Shown: positions 31,139 to 39,755 of the stretch, one piece after another
Layout of the letters: each line of letters starts with the position of its first letter
Position numbering within the stretch: the stretch's first letter is position 1
DNA from: Actinomycetota bacterium
Lineage (GTDB): Bacteria; Actinomycetota; Actinomycetes; Actinomycetales; Microbacteriaceae
Assembly (NCBI GenBank): GCA_009704945.1
Contig: WLDG01000001.1
Location: 83,631-147,630 of the forward strand
Direction: 5' to 3'
Length of the DNA: 64,000 nt
Notes under the pieces: generated by a model
What the model was told of the DNA's origin: nothing
What the model saw: the letters and a program-made list of their open reading frames with translations, nothing else
Database searches by the model: none
Program-made: the position numbers and the translations under genes

Positions 31139-31789
31139 CTAGGAATGCGAAGCTGCTCTTCGAAGCGCGCTGATGTTGTCTGATGGAGTTCCTGAACCAA
31201 AAACAGCAATTCCGGCCACAGCGCAATTAGCTCCAAGTTCGGACAGCTTTCCGATGTTCGAGAGATTCACTCCGCCATCAACTTGCAAAATCACGTCACT
31301 CTTCCTTGTGTCAAGGTAACTCCTTGCCTGCGCAATCTTTACAAGGGTCTCTTCCAGCAAGCTTTGACCGCCAAAACCAGGCTCAACGGTCATTATCAAA
31401 AGCATGTCAATCTCATCAAGAAAATCAGTCACAGCGGCAAAAGGAGTTCCAGGTTTTAGGGCGATCCCGACCTTGGCTCCAGAAGCTCTAAGGGTTGAAA
31501 TTAGCTCATGCGGGGATTCGCTAGCTTCGAGATGAAAAGTAATTGAATCAACGCCAAGCTGAGCGTATTTTGGTGCCTCTGAATCCACCTTCTCAATCAT
31601 CAGATGCACATCCAACGGAATGGGTGATACTTGCTGCAGTCTTTTGACTACTGGCAAGCCGATTGTCAGGTTGGGAACGAAATGATTGTCCATAACGTCA
31701 ATGTGTGCAGCATCTGCTGAAGAAATTGCATTCAGTTCATCGGCAAGCTTTGAAAAGTCGGCTGAGAGAATTGAGGGATTGATTTTCAC
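31139..31789 (-). CDS. rpe: Ribulose-phosphate 3-epimerase
   Basis: Rpe interconverts ribulose-5-phosphate and xylulose-5-phosphate in the pentose phosphate pathway, feeding ribose-5-phosphate and PRPP. The 216-residue TIM barrel begins KINPSILSADFSKLADEL and shows HIDVMDNHFVPNLTIG, DVHLMIE, MTVEPGFGGQSL and VDGGVNLSNI with the catalytic Asp residues. It follows rsmB by 4 bases. Confidence 0.98.
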   Translation of the reverse strand: MKINPSILSADFSKLADELNAISSADAAHIDVMDNHFVPNLTIGLPVVKRLQQVSPIPLDVHLMIEKVDSEAPKYAQLGVDSITFHLEASESPHELISTLRASGAKVGIALKPGTPFAAVTDFLDEIDMLLIMTVEPGFGGQSLLEETLVKIAQARSYLDTRKSDVILQVDGGVNLSNIGKLSELGANCAVAGIAVFGSGTPSDNISALRRAASHS

Positions 31790-31793
31790 TTTT

Positions 31794-33104
31794 TTAGCCT
31801 ACCCTTCTAAATCCAGCCATGAACATCGAATCTGTCTCGTGCAAATCCGTCCAAAGCTGAACTGTCTTTCTAGCTTGGTTCAACTCCAAGGTTGGACTAA
31901 TCCCCTTCAGCGTTGGATTTAAATCTATGAGTTCGACCTCAGGGTGTCGAACTAGAGCATCAACCACTTGGCTGTTTGTTTCGGAGATGACTGGCGAGCA
32001 GGTCGAATAGAGCAGAACACCGCCAGGCTTTAGAGCGAAAAGACCTGCGTCTAACAACTCCGTCTGGAGAGCGTTCAACTCAGGAAGCTGATTTGGACTC
32101 TTTCGCCAACGCGACTCGGGTTTACGGCGAATAGAACCTAGTCCGGAACATGGAGCATCAAGAAGCACTGCGTCATAAGAATTTTGGCTTGCACTCTGTC
32201 CAAAATGCTCTAAGACAGACACCCTGTTGTCATGACCTACCGCGTCGCGAACTAGCTTTGCCCGGTGACTAAAAGGTTCAAAACAATCGATCGTTCCTTG
32301 TTGCCCAAGACCGCTCAGCAACACTGCTGATTTCCCGCCAGGTCCCGAGCACATGTCTAGAAAATCAACATTTTTATCAACTAGCTCTAGAAGGGTAAGA
32401 GCAACGAGCTGGGATCCAAAGTCCTGCACTCGTACATCGTGAGAAATCAAGGGTTCAGGATTACCCTCGACAGTAAAACCAATTGGCGAAATTGGCGATT
32501 GCGCTAGACCGGCCTGCTTCAGCCTTCTCATTGCATCAGGCGATAGAGCAGCCAAGTTCACATCAGGCGTCTTGTTGTTTGCAGACAGCAGAAGTGCTAC
32601 ATCGTCCCTTGAATCTAGTGCAAGCGCATCAATAAATGCCCTTATCATCCATGCTGGATGCGATGTTTCAATTGAGAGAGCTTCAATCGAATTGCATTTC
32701 GAACTAGCTTCTTTGACAAGAGATTCAAGACCTGCTCTATCCGCATTGCGAAGAATTGCATTCGTAAATCCAGCCGCCTTTGGCGACTTCTGTTTCACAA
32801 GTTCTACGGTCTCATGTATGGCTGCGTGGCTTGGGATTCGCATCCGAAACAGTTGATGGAAGCCCAAACGAAGAGCTACGCGGACCGAGTCCTCGATCGA
32901 TTTGCCTTGAGCCAAAAAGTCTATGCAAGCGTCATATTGCAGTTGCCATCGCAGAGCCCCATAGGTCAGTTCTTGAATAAGTCCCCTGTCCCCCTCACTC
33001 ACTCCTTTTCTGGATAGGTAGGTGGGAAGCAGAAGATTGATGTAGGAATCATCTCTTTTTACTCTGCTTAACAGATCAGAGGCAAGTGCTCTAGGGTTAG
33101 TCAA
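31794..33104 (-). CDS. rsmB: 16S rRNA (cytosine-C5) methyltransferase RsmB
   Basis: RsmB (Sun/Fmu) methylates a cytosine of 16S rRNA using SAM. The N-terminal part is a NusB-like RNA-binding domain (residues about 1-130); the catalytic domain has LDMCSGPGGKSAVLLSGLG, LLDAPCSGLGSIRRKPE with the PC catalytic Cys, and LLYSTCSPVISETN with the second Cys. The ORF track start at 33287 would lie 190 bases inside fmt. I place the start at the TTG at 33102-33104 (LTNPRALASDLL), 436 residues, preceded by AAGGGAG and overlapping fmt by 8 bases, the overlap size used repeatedly in this run. Confidence 0.93.
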   Translation of the reverse strand: MTNPRALASDLLSRVKRDDSYINLLLPTYLSRKGVSEGDRGLIQELTYGALRWQLQYDACIDFLAQGKSIEDSVRVALRLGFHQLFRMRIPSHAAIHETVELVKQKSPKAAGFTNAILRNADRAGLESLVKEASSKCNSIEALSIETSHPAWMIRAFIDALALDSRDDVALLLSANNKTPDVNLAALSPDAMRRLKQAGLAQSPISPIGFTVEGNPEPLISHDVRVQDFGSQLVALTLLELVDKNVDFLDMCSGPGGKSAVLLSGLGQQGTIDCFEPFSHRAKLVRDAVGHDNRVSVLEHFGQSASQNSYDAVLLDAPCSGLGSIRRKPESRWRKSPNQLPELNALQTELLDAGLFALKPGGVLLYSTCSPVISETNSQVVDALVRHPEVELIDLNPTLKGISPTLELNQARKTVQLWTDLHETDSMFMAGFRRVG

Positions 33105-34008
33105 GCCGTGCTCCCTTAAAGCCTCGAACCCACTCTTTGGCTGACATTCTCTTGCCGCCTGCAGGTTGAACTTCAAGAAGTTCCAGTCTCGTTCCGCCGC
33201 CGCAGGCGACGATAACTTTTGAACTTTCGAGGAGTAGCTGACCGGGGATCGCCCCATGATTACCAAGAGCATCCCAGTCGACATCACCGAGTGCCTTTGC
33301 GGCGAGAATCCTCAAATCCAGATGCTCTGCTTTGCACCAGCTCATTGGTTCGGGGTTGAAAGCATAGACTCTGCGCTGCAACTCGGCAGCCGACAGATTG
33401 AAGTCGATCCTTACATCCGCCCTATTGATTCTCGGAGCATGTGTAGCTTCGCCACGTTGCGGCGTGAGTTGATACTTAGCACCCAAGTTTTCTAATAACA
33501 GATCTCCTCCTAGTGCTGCCAGAGACACCAACAACTCTCCAGCTGGTGCATCAACAGGCAGTTTTATCTCTTTAGAGCTCACAATCGGACCAGTGTCAAG
33601 ACCATCATCTAACTCAAAAACTGTTACACCCTGACCCTCTTGGTATATGAGTGAGTGCTGAAGCGGACTAGCACCACGCCATTTAGGCAAAATGCTGAAG
33701 TGTAGGTTCCACCATGGGAGAATGTCTAGTGCAGGTCTTGGAATAATCGCACCAAATGCAACCACGACGGCTAATTCTGCATCACAAACTCTAATTTGTT
33801 CAATTTGTTCACTGGTCAATTTGTTTGTCTTCAGAACTGGCAAGCCATGCTTCTGAGCAAATTGTGCGACGTCAGATGCAACGAGCTCACGTTTTCTTCC
33901 CGTAGGAGCGTCTGGCCTGGTTATAACAAGAGATATTTCGTGAGATTTGATCAGTTTCTCTAGGACAATCCGTCCTGCTTTTGGAGTCCCTGCAAAAATT
34001 AGCTTCAT
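33097..34008 (-). CDS. fmt: Methionyl-tRNA formyltransferase
   Basis: Fmt formylates initiator Met-tRNA with 10-formyl-tetrahydrofolate. The 303-residue protein begins KLIFAGTPKAGRIVLEKL and has the catalytic NLHFSILPKWRGASPLQHSL with Asn-His and the VFELDDGLDTGPIVSS stretch; the C-terminal OB-like domain ends with KEWVRGFKGARLD. It overlaps priA by 4 bases and rsmB by 8. Confidence 0.98.
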   Translation of the reverse strand: MKLIFAGTPKAGRIVLEKLIKSHEISLVITRPDAPTGRKRELVASDVAQFAQKHGLPVLKTNKLTSEQIEQIRVCDAELAVVVAFGAIIPRPALDILPWWNLHFSILPKWRGASPLQHSLIYQEGQGVTVFELDDGLDTGPIVSSKEIKLPVDAPAGELLVSLAALGGDLLLENLGAKYQLTPQRGEATHAPRINRADVRIDFNLSAAELQRRVYAFNPEPMSWCKAEHLDLRILAAKALGDVDWDALGNHGAIPGQLLLESSKVIVACGGGTRLELLEVQPAGGKRMSAKEWVRGFKGARLD

Positions 34009-35798
34009 AGAATCTCCTCTAGGTTGTCCATTGATACGGAAAAACCTCGCACAGTCCTAGCGCCGCGCGTGACAGATTTCGCAGCCGTGGCTATTGCACG
34101 AAGTTCGGCAGCGACTGCAGGGCCGTTTGAATAATCGAATACAAAGACAGCTAACTTTCCGTCACTCCGAATCAGCCTGCCTTTATGTGCAGTGATGGCG
34201 CGCTCAGCTGCGTCTAGCTGGACGGGAGTGCCAGCGATGGAAACCGACCGAACTGCGGGAGGTAATGACAATTCCTTTGCATCCCTGAAGGCTACCGTTG
34301 CAATCTCGACATGCTGCCACAAAGAGAAGGGCTTTCCTAGGCGATCTCCTAATCCAGCCAGGACTGCACGCCCCTCAGGATTCATGAGCTCAATTGCCTC
34401 AGCCCAATCACGTAGAGCATTTTGTTCTGCGTGAATGTGTTGAGCGGACAACCAAACATCAGTGTCTAGTATCAGCAACCCTGAATATCCTGCATCTAGT
34501 CTCGGCGCCGAGCCGGGGGTTGCGACCACAATTTGGTTGGTTTTGTTACTTAGTTCTGGCTTCTTCTCTTGCGTTGCCTCATGGATCACGGCAGAGGCAA
34601 ACATCTTCCCGATTTCAGCTGTGGTTCGAGTAGATCCAGATCGACCACGCCTAAAAGTGGTTGCTCGGCAGGTACTGCAATGAAGAATCGGCTTTGAACA
34701 AAGACGGCAGATAAATTTGTCCTTGGAGCTCTCCCAGATAAATCCTCCGCAGGCGCACCTAAGCCGTTCGCCACAATTACCGCAAAAAGCCGCCGCTGAA
34801 GATCCCTTTCTTGGCGTCAATACCAGAAGGGTTCCGTGTTTGAGCGCTTCCTTTGTCAATCGAAAGCTAGCATCGTCAATCCTGACGCCAGGATTTGTAA
34901 ACGAAATCCTCGGAATCTGTGCCGTAGTCTCTAGCTCAGTGAAATAACCAATCTCAACGAGTCGCTGTACTTCAACTGAACGATATGGCGCTGCGAAAAG
35001 AAGACTGGTTCGAGTGCCTGCCCTCAGAAGTGCCAAGTCTCGTAGATGGGTCTTTGGTGAAGCGACCTCTCTATAGCTGTCATCTGCGTCGTCTACAACA
35101 GCTATTAGGCCAAGATTCGCAACTGGTGCGTAAATAGCACTGCGCGTTCCAATGATTATTCGAATCTGATCGAGGGAGTGATGGTAATTCAAGTATCTTG
35201 TTGATTTTTTGCTTATGTCCCAGACGGTCACAGGAACATTGAGGTAGTCAGCGATCCGCATAAGGACTTGCACATCAGCTGCTTCTGGTGCAATCAAGAT
35301 TGACGAGAACCCTTGATTATGGAGATCTCTTGCTCGCTCAACGAATCCCCTTGCCCAGGATGGAACAAAAAAATCATCAATTCTCTCTTGGCCCGTTGTC
35401 AGCCAAGCCTGCCTTGTGACCTCTATTATGCGAGCTTGATTGACAGTCTCTCGTGCTTGTATAGCAATTCGTGGCATATGTGCCGGTACTGCCAATTGAA
35501 GGATTTCACCAGTGGCTACAACTTGGCGCTTCGCCACCTCGCAACAGAACTCGTATAACTCCTCTGTTAGGACTGGAAAATCACCCATAACATCTTCAAT
35601 TGGTGTCTTGGCAAAATTACTAGAGTCCATGAGTTTAACAACGAAGCCGGTATAGGCGGACTTGCTGCGACCAAAGCCAAACTTGACCCTGGTCCCCCAT
35701 TTGACTCTGGACGATAGATGTTCAGGTACGAGAAAGTCAAATTCTCTATCCAGTTGTAGCAGTGGAGACTCAACCGCCACACGAACGGCAGTCAACAT
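34005..35798 (-). CDS. priA: Primosomal protein N' (PriA), helicase-degenerate actinobacterial type
   Basis: A 597-residue PriA homologue for replication restart. The N-terminal DNA-binding domain is clear (LDREFDFLVPEHLSSRVKWGTRVKFGFG), as are the paired cysteines of the zinc region (FCGNCGERLRCACGG, CRLCSKPILHCSTC). The helicase core lacks Walker A (the place of GxTGSGKT reads ILIAPEAAD) and has VVDDADD instead of DEEH, so ATP-driven unwinding is unlikely. This loss is known from other actinobacteria, so it is lineage-wide rather than local decay. It lies 2 bases after metK and overlaps fmt by 4. Confidence 0.92.
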   Translation of the reverse strand: MLTAVRVAVESPLLQLDREFDFLVPEHLSSRVKWGTRVKFGFGRSKSAYTGFVVKLMDSSNFAKTPIEDVMGDFPVLTEELYEFCCEVAKRQVVATGEILQLAVPAHMPRIAIQARETVNQARIIEVTRQAWLTTGQERIDDFFVPSWARGFVERARDLHNQGFSSILIAPEAADVQVLMRIADYLNVPVTVWDISKKSTRYLNYHHSLDQIRIIIGTRSAIYAPVANLGLIAVVDDADDSYREVASPKTHLRDLALLRAGTRTSLLFAAPYRSVEVQRLVEIGYFTELETTAQIPRISFTNPGVRIDDASFRLTKEALKHGTLLVLTPRKGSSAAAFCGNCGERLRCACGGFIWESSKDKFICRLCSKPILHCSTCRATTFRRGRSGSTRTTAEIGKMFASAVIHEATQEKKPELSNKTNQIVVATPGSAPRLDAGYSGLLILDTDVWLSAQHIHAEQNALRDWAEAIELMNPEGRAVLAGLGDRLGKPFSLWQHVEIATVAFRDAKELSLPPAVRSVSIAGTPVQLDAAERAITAHKGRLIRSDGKLAVFVFDYSNGPAVAAELRAIATAAKSVTRGARTVRGFSVSMDNLEEIL

Positions 35799-35800
35799 AG

Positions 35801-36988
35801 CTAGCGACCAATCGCCTGAAGAAGTGCGTCTACCCGATTAGTACGCTCCCAGGTAAATTCCGGCAGCTCTCTTCCAAAGTGACCATAAGTGGATGTCTTG
35901 CTGTAAATAGGCCGACGAAGGTCTAAGTCTTCAATAATTGCAGCAGGTCTAAGATCAAAAGTATTCTCAATGGCTCTTTGAATCTCGTTGATCTCCGCTT
36001 TTTCGGTTCCAAACGTTTCAACGAACACAGCAATTGGTTTCGCCATTCCAATCGCATAGGCAACCTGAATCTCTGCACGGTCTGCTAATCCAGCTGCAAC
36101 AACATTTTTCGCCACCCATCGCATGGCGTAAGCGCCAGAACGGTCAACCTTTGAAGGGTCCTTGCCAGAAAACGCACCCCCACCATGTCTCGACATTCCG
36201 CCGTAAGTATCGACAATGATTTTTCGTCCTGTTAGCCCAGCATCTCCTTGCGGACCCCCAATTACAAATCTTCCCGAAGGGTTAATAATGAAGTTCGTAT
36301 CCGAATGCTCAATGTTGCTGCTTAGTAGAACAGGCCTTATGACTTTTTCAAGCACTAAGGATGCGAGTTCTTCCTGAGATAGGTCAGGGTGGTGCTGAGT
36401 CGAGAGAACCACAGTGTTTACAGCTACAGGTTGGCTTCCCTCGTAATCAATCGAAACCTGAGTTTTGCCATCAGGTCGCAATAACCCGTTACCAAGTTCC
36501 TTGCGAACTTCACTGAGCTGCTCGGCGAATTGGTGTGCAAGCAGGATTGGAAGTGGCATCAAGGCAGTTGACTCGTTTGTTGCGTAACCAAACATCATTC
36601 CCTGATCTCCGGCTCCGAGGGAGTTCTCACGGTCGGAGTCTCCCCTTCTAGCCTCTAAAGCGCGATTGACGCCGTCCGCTATGTCAGGTGATTGTGCACC
36701 AATAGATACTGAGACGCCGCAAGAATTCCCATCAAAACCTATTTCTGAACTGTTGTAGCCAATTTCAACAATTCGATCTCTAACCAATTGGGGAATCTCA
36801 ACGTAACCAGAAGTTGTTACCTCACCGGCGATGTGAACCAAGCCAGTAGTTACAAGTGCCTCGACGGCAACTCGAGCTTCACTATCCTGCTCAAGAATTG
36901 CATCGAGAATGGTGTCAGAAAGTTGGTCGCAGACCTTGTCTGGATGGCCTTCTGTCACAGACTCAGAAGTAAATGTGCGTAGCGTCAT
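35801..36988 (-). CDS. metK: S-adenosylmethionine synthetase
   Basis: MetK makes SAM from methionine and ATP. The 395-residue protein has [21 protein letters not shown] at the N terminus, the [15 protein letters not shown] motif near residue 125, and the P-loop-like [19 protein letters not shown] near 270. It provides the cofactor for RsmB downstream in the same run. It lies 17 bases after coaBC. No SAM riboswitch is possible in this gap. Confidence 0.98.
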   Translation of the reverse strand: MTLRTFTSESVTEGHPDKVCDQLSDTILDAILEQDSEARVAVEALVTTGLVHIAGEVTTSGYVEIPQLVRDRIVEIGYNSSEIGFDGNSCGVSVSIGAQSPDIADGVNRALEARRGDSDRENSLGAGDQGMMFGYATNESTALMPLPILLAHQFAEQLSEVRKELGNGLLRPDGKTQVSIDYEGSQPVAVNTVVLSTQHHPDLSQEELASLVLEKVIRPVLLSSNIEHSDTNFIINPSGRFVIGGPQGDAGLTGRKIIVDTYGGMSRHGGGAFSGKDPSKVDRSGAYAMRWVAKNVVAAGLADRAEIQVAYAIGMAKPIAVFVETFGTEKAEINEIQRAIENTFDLRPAAIIEDLDLRRPIYSKTSTYGHFGRELPEFTWERTNRVDALLQAIGR

Positions 36989-37005
36989 GCCACTAGCCTA
37001 TCCAC

Positions 37006-38142
37006 CTACTGACGGAAGTGGTCGATAATCCTTTGCGTTATCAGCTCCGCGATGGCCCGCTTGCTGCCAGCCGCAGATTGGGAACCTTGTGAATCTACGA
37101 GGATTACATCGGTCACTTCGGAGCCTAGTGCTTTAGTTGAATTTCCAACAACCAACTGAACACCCTTATCGATGAGCTTGGTTTTTGCGATTTGTTCCAA
37201 GCTCTCGATGTTGGCAGCCAACGCAAACGCGATTGTGAAGACCCCAGGATGAGTGGATGAGTACTGAGCTATCAGGTCTTTAGTGGGAATCAATTTGAGT
37301 TCAATGCCTTCAGATCGGGACAGCTTTCCTGCAAATGGATCTTCAACGCGATAGTCGCTAACCGCGGCTGCCATTACAACTGCGTCTACCTCACGATTCA
37401 TAGCCTGTTCCAACTCGTCAACGCTCGATACATGGATTACTTCCATTCCATTCGGTGTTGCGTCAAGATTGGCCGCAATCAAAAGCACTTGAGCCCCAGC
37501 GTCCCTCAGTGTCTTCGCAATCTCAATTCCCATGCGGCCGGATGAGTGATTACCTATGAATCTGACAGCATCTATCGGCTCTCTCGTTCCACCAGCCGTA
37601 ACCATGACTGTTTTTCCATTGAGTTCGCCCATTAAGGCATAGCGAACAATGTCTTGTACTTCGGGCATTCTTCCTGCTCCAGAATCAGCACCAGTGAGTC
37701 TTCCAACCGCGGGAGACATCACTCGAATCCCTCTGTCTTGTAATACTCGAACATTGCTCTGAGTTGCTGAGTTCTCCCACATTTCAGTATGCATGGCAGG
37801 ACAGACAACAACAGGGGCACGGCTGGCAAGGATTGCATTAGTGAGCAGATCATCGGCTAAACCAGTTGCAAGACGACTTAGGAACGAAGCTGTAGCAGGT
37901 GCAATCACAATCAAGTCTGCCTGCTGGCCAATTTCAACGTGTCTGACCTGTGCAACATCGCTATACATGTCGATGTCGATGTTCTTACCCGAAATTGCTT
38001 CTAACGTTGTCTTTCCAACAAAACGTAAAGCGTTTTCAGTAGGCAAAACTTCTACAGCATGTCCGAGGTCCTGAAAAGCTCTAATAAGTCCAGTTGCCTT
38101 ATAGGCAGCAATGCCGCCAGTAATGCCGAGCAAAATACGCAA
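37006..38142 (-). CDS. coaBC: Bifunctional phosphopantothenoylcysteine decarboxylase/synthase
   Basis: CoaBC makes 4'-phosphopantetheine from phosphopantothenate and cysteine. The 378-residue fusion has the FMN decarboxylase CoaC first (LLGITGGIAAYKATGLIR, active-site His in VRHVEIG, CPAMHTEMWENSATQSN, with the Cys in GADSGAGRMPE-like position not obvious) and the synthetase CoaB from about residue 180 (VMVTAGGTREPIDAVRFIGN, VMAAAVSDYRVE). It is 12 bases downstream of rpoZ, a conserved actinobacterial order. Confidence 0.97.
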   Translation of the reverse strand: MRILLGITGGIAAYKATGLIRAFQDLGHAVEVLPTENALRFVGKTTLEAISGKNIDIDMYSDVAQVRHVEIGQQADLIVIAPATASFLSRLATGLADDLLTNAILASRAPVVVCPAMHTEMWENSATQSNVRVLQDRGIRVMSPAVGRLTGADSGAGRMPEVQDIVRYALMGELNGKTVMVTAGGTREPIDAVRFIGNHSSGRMGIEIAKTLRDAGAQVLLIAANLDATPNGMEVIHVSSVDELEQAMNREVDAVVMAAAVSDYRVEDPFAGKLSRSEGIELKLIPTKDLIAQYSSTHPGVFTIAFALAANIESLEQIAKTKLIDKGVQLVVGNSTKALGSEVTDVILVDSQGSQSAAGSKRAIAELITQRIIDHFRQ

Positions 38143-38154
38143 GGCTTAGGCTTA

Positions 38155-38397
38155 CTACTTTTTCTCTAGTTTGCCCTGGTGAATCTCATGCAGGGCAATT
38201 GATAGCGGTTTGTCGTCAATAGTTGAGTCGACTAGTGGGCCAACGTAGTTGAAAAGGCTGCCCTCGTGTAGAGCTGAGTAATACTCGTTTATCTGTCGTG
38301 CTCGCTTAGATGCAAATATGACAAGCTCGTAATTTGATTCGACCTTGGCTAGTAGCTCGTCGATTGGCGGTGCAGTGATTCCCTTGTTGTCCATCAA
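38155..38397 (-). CDS. rpoZ: RNA polymerase omega subunit
   Basis: Omega stabilises the beta' subunit of RNA polymerase. This 80-residue protein has [34 protein letters not shown], the conserved KxxxR..A segment that contacts beta', and a short C-terminal region ending [15 protein letters not shown]. It sits between gmk (6 bases) and coaBC (12 bases), the standard gmk-rpoZ-coaBC set. Confidence 0.97.
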   Translation of the reverse strand: MMDNKGITAPPIDELLAKVESNYELVIFASKRARQINEYYSALHEGSLFNYVGPLVDSTIDDKPLSIALHEIHQGKLEKK

Positions 38398-38403
38398 AAC
38401 TTC

Positions 38404-38952
38404 CTAATGTCTTCTTACCAAGCTAACAATTTCTTTCGCAGTCTCTGACAAAGAATCGTTCACTATCTGATAATCGAATTCGCTTGCCGCGGCCAATTCA
38501 GTCCGGGCAGTCTCTAGTCTAGTTTGAATTTGCGATTCTGTCTCCGTCCCTCTTCCCCGCAAACGAGCTTCTAATTCCTCTAAAGATGGGGGCAAAAGGA
38601 AGACGGATACTGCATTTTTAATTCTCCCTCGAATCTGCCTCGCCCCTTGCAGGTCGATCTCCAGAACGAGGTGCCTTCCCAAACGTTCGGCCTTCTCAAG
38701 CTCAGAAATCGGTGTGCCGTAGTAGTGATCCTGATGAACTTGAGCCCATTCCAAAAGCCTTCCGCTCTTTACTAAGCCTTCGAATTCGTCTTTTGAAATG
38801 AAGTAATAGTGGACACCCTCGGATTCCCCAGGTCTGGGGTCGCGAGTAGTTGCCGAGACGGAAAGCATGAAATCTATGTTTCGATCAAGAATCTCTTTGA
38901 CAACGGAACCCTTGCCCACTCCCGCAGGTCCAACTAAGACTAAAAGGGTCAT
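38404..38952 (-). CDS. gmk: Guanylate kinase
   Basis: Gmk phosphorylates GMP to GDP. I start it at the ATG at 38950-38952 ([20 protein letters not shown]), 182 residues, overlapping the stop of pyrF by 4 bases; the longer ORF track start adds an Arg-rich stretch inside pyrF with no family counterpart. P-loop GPAGVGKGS, the GMP-binding SVSATTRDPRPGE and GVHYYFISKDEF, and the lid region are all present. In most actinobacteria mihF lies between pyrF and gmk; there is no room for it here. Confidence 0.95.
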   Translation of the reverse strand: MTLLVLVGPAGVGKGSVVKEILDRNIDFMLSVSATTRDPRPGESEGVHYYFISKDEFEGLVKSGRLLEWAQVHQDHYYGTPISELEKAERLGRHLVLEIDLQGARQIRGRIKNAVSVFLLPPSLEELEARLRGRGTETESQIQTRLETARTELAAASEFDYQIVNDSLSETAKEIVSLVRRH

Positions 38953-39755
38953 ATCTGAGATCTCAAGCTGTCGATAACTTTGACGATAGCACTTGGACCG
39001 CCTTCGGTGGCGGCTCTGGAAACAGAGCAAATAACCCTTTTTGCGCTACGTCCGAATATGGAGCCAACGTCAGACAGTTTGGCACCCTGAGCGCCAAAGC
39101 CAGGAGCGAGAATTGGAACTTCCGGAGAAGAATGCAAAACATCCGCTAGTCCAAATTCCTCAAGCGAGACAGTCGCTCCGATGACAACCCCGACATCTCC
39201 CCTAGAGAATTCCTGGGCGAACTGAACAATTCTCGCTGCCGTTGTGAGAGTGCCAGTCTTAGGCTTCTGTAATTCAAACGACTCTGGGTTTGATGTAGCA
39301 GCAAGAAGGAAAAGCGCTCCCTGGACATCTCTAGCAGTCTCAATCGTCTCAACCAGAGAGCTAGGGCCTAAATAAGGAGATACAGTCAGCGCATCCGATC
39401 GCAATGGAGAATCATCGCCGAACCAGGCCTGTGCATACCCCTGCATCGTTGAACCTATGTCACCGCGCTTCGCATCACTTATGACGAGCAAATTTGTCTC
39501 TCTGGCAGCTGATAGAACTTCCTCGAGAGCGAAGATTCCGCTTGAGCCAAACCTTTCGAAGAACGCTACCTGCGGCTTGATTATTCCAACTCTTCCTTCG
39601 CAGGCAGAAATGAGTGCATAACCAAAATCCCTGGCGCCTTCGGCAGTATCTGGAATACCCCAATCTGTGAGAGTGCTCTCCGAAGGATCAATGCCTACGC
39701 AAAGTTGACCGAACTGTTCAGTGGCGCGTTTAAGTTTCTCAGTAAAGCTATCCAT
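38949..39755 (-). CDS. pyrF: Orotidine 5'-phosphate decarboxylase
   Basis: PyrF decarboxylates OMP to UMP, the last step of pyrimidine synthesis. The 268-residue protein is the group with the signature [13 protein letters not shown] (catalytic Lys and two Asp) near residue 92, with LCVGIDPSE at the N terminus and VGVVIGATV further on. It overlaps carB by 8 bases upstream and gmk by 4 downstream. Confidence 0.97.
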   Translation of the reverse strand: MDSFTEKLKRATEQFGQLCVGIDPSESTLTDWGIPDTAEGARDFGYALISACEGRVGIIKPQVAFFERFGSSGIFALEEVLSAARETNLLVISDAKRGDIGSTMQGYAQAWFGDDSPLRSDALTVSPYLGPSSLVETIETARDVQGALFLLAATSNPESFELQKPKTGTLTTAARIVQFAQEFSRGDVGVVIGATVSLEEFGLADVLHSSPEVPILAPGFGAQGAKLSDVGSIFGRSAKRVICSVSRAATEGGPSAIVKVIDSLRSQI

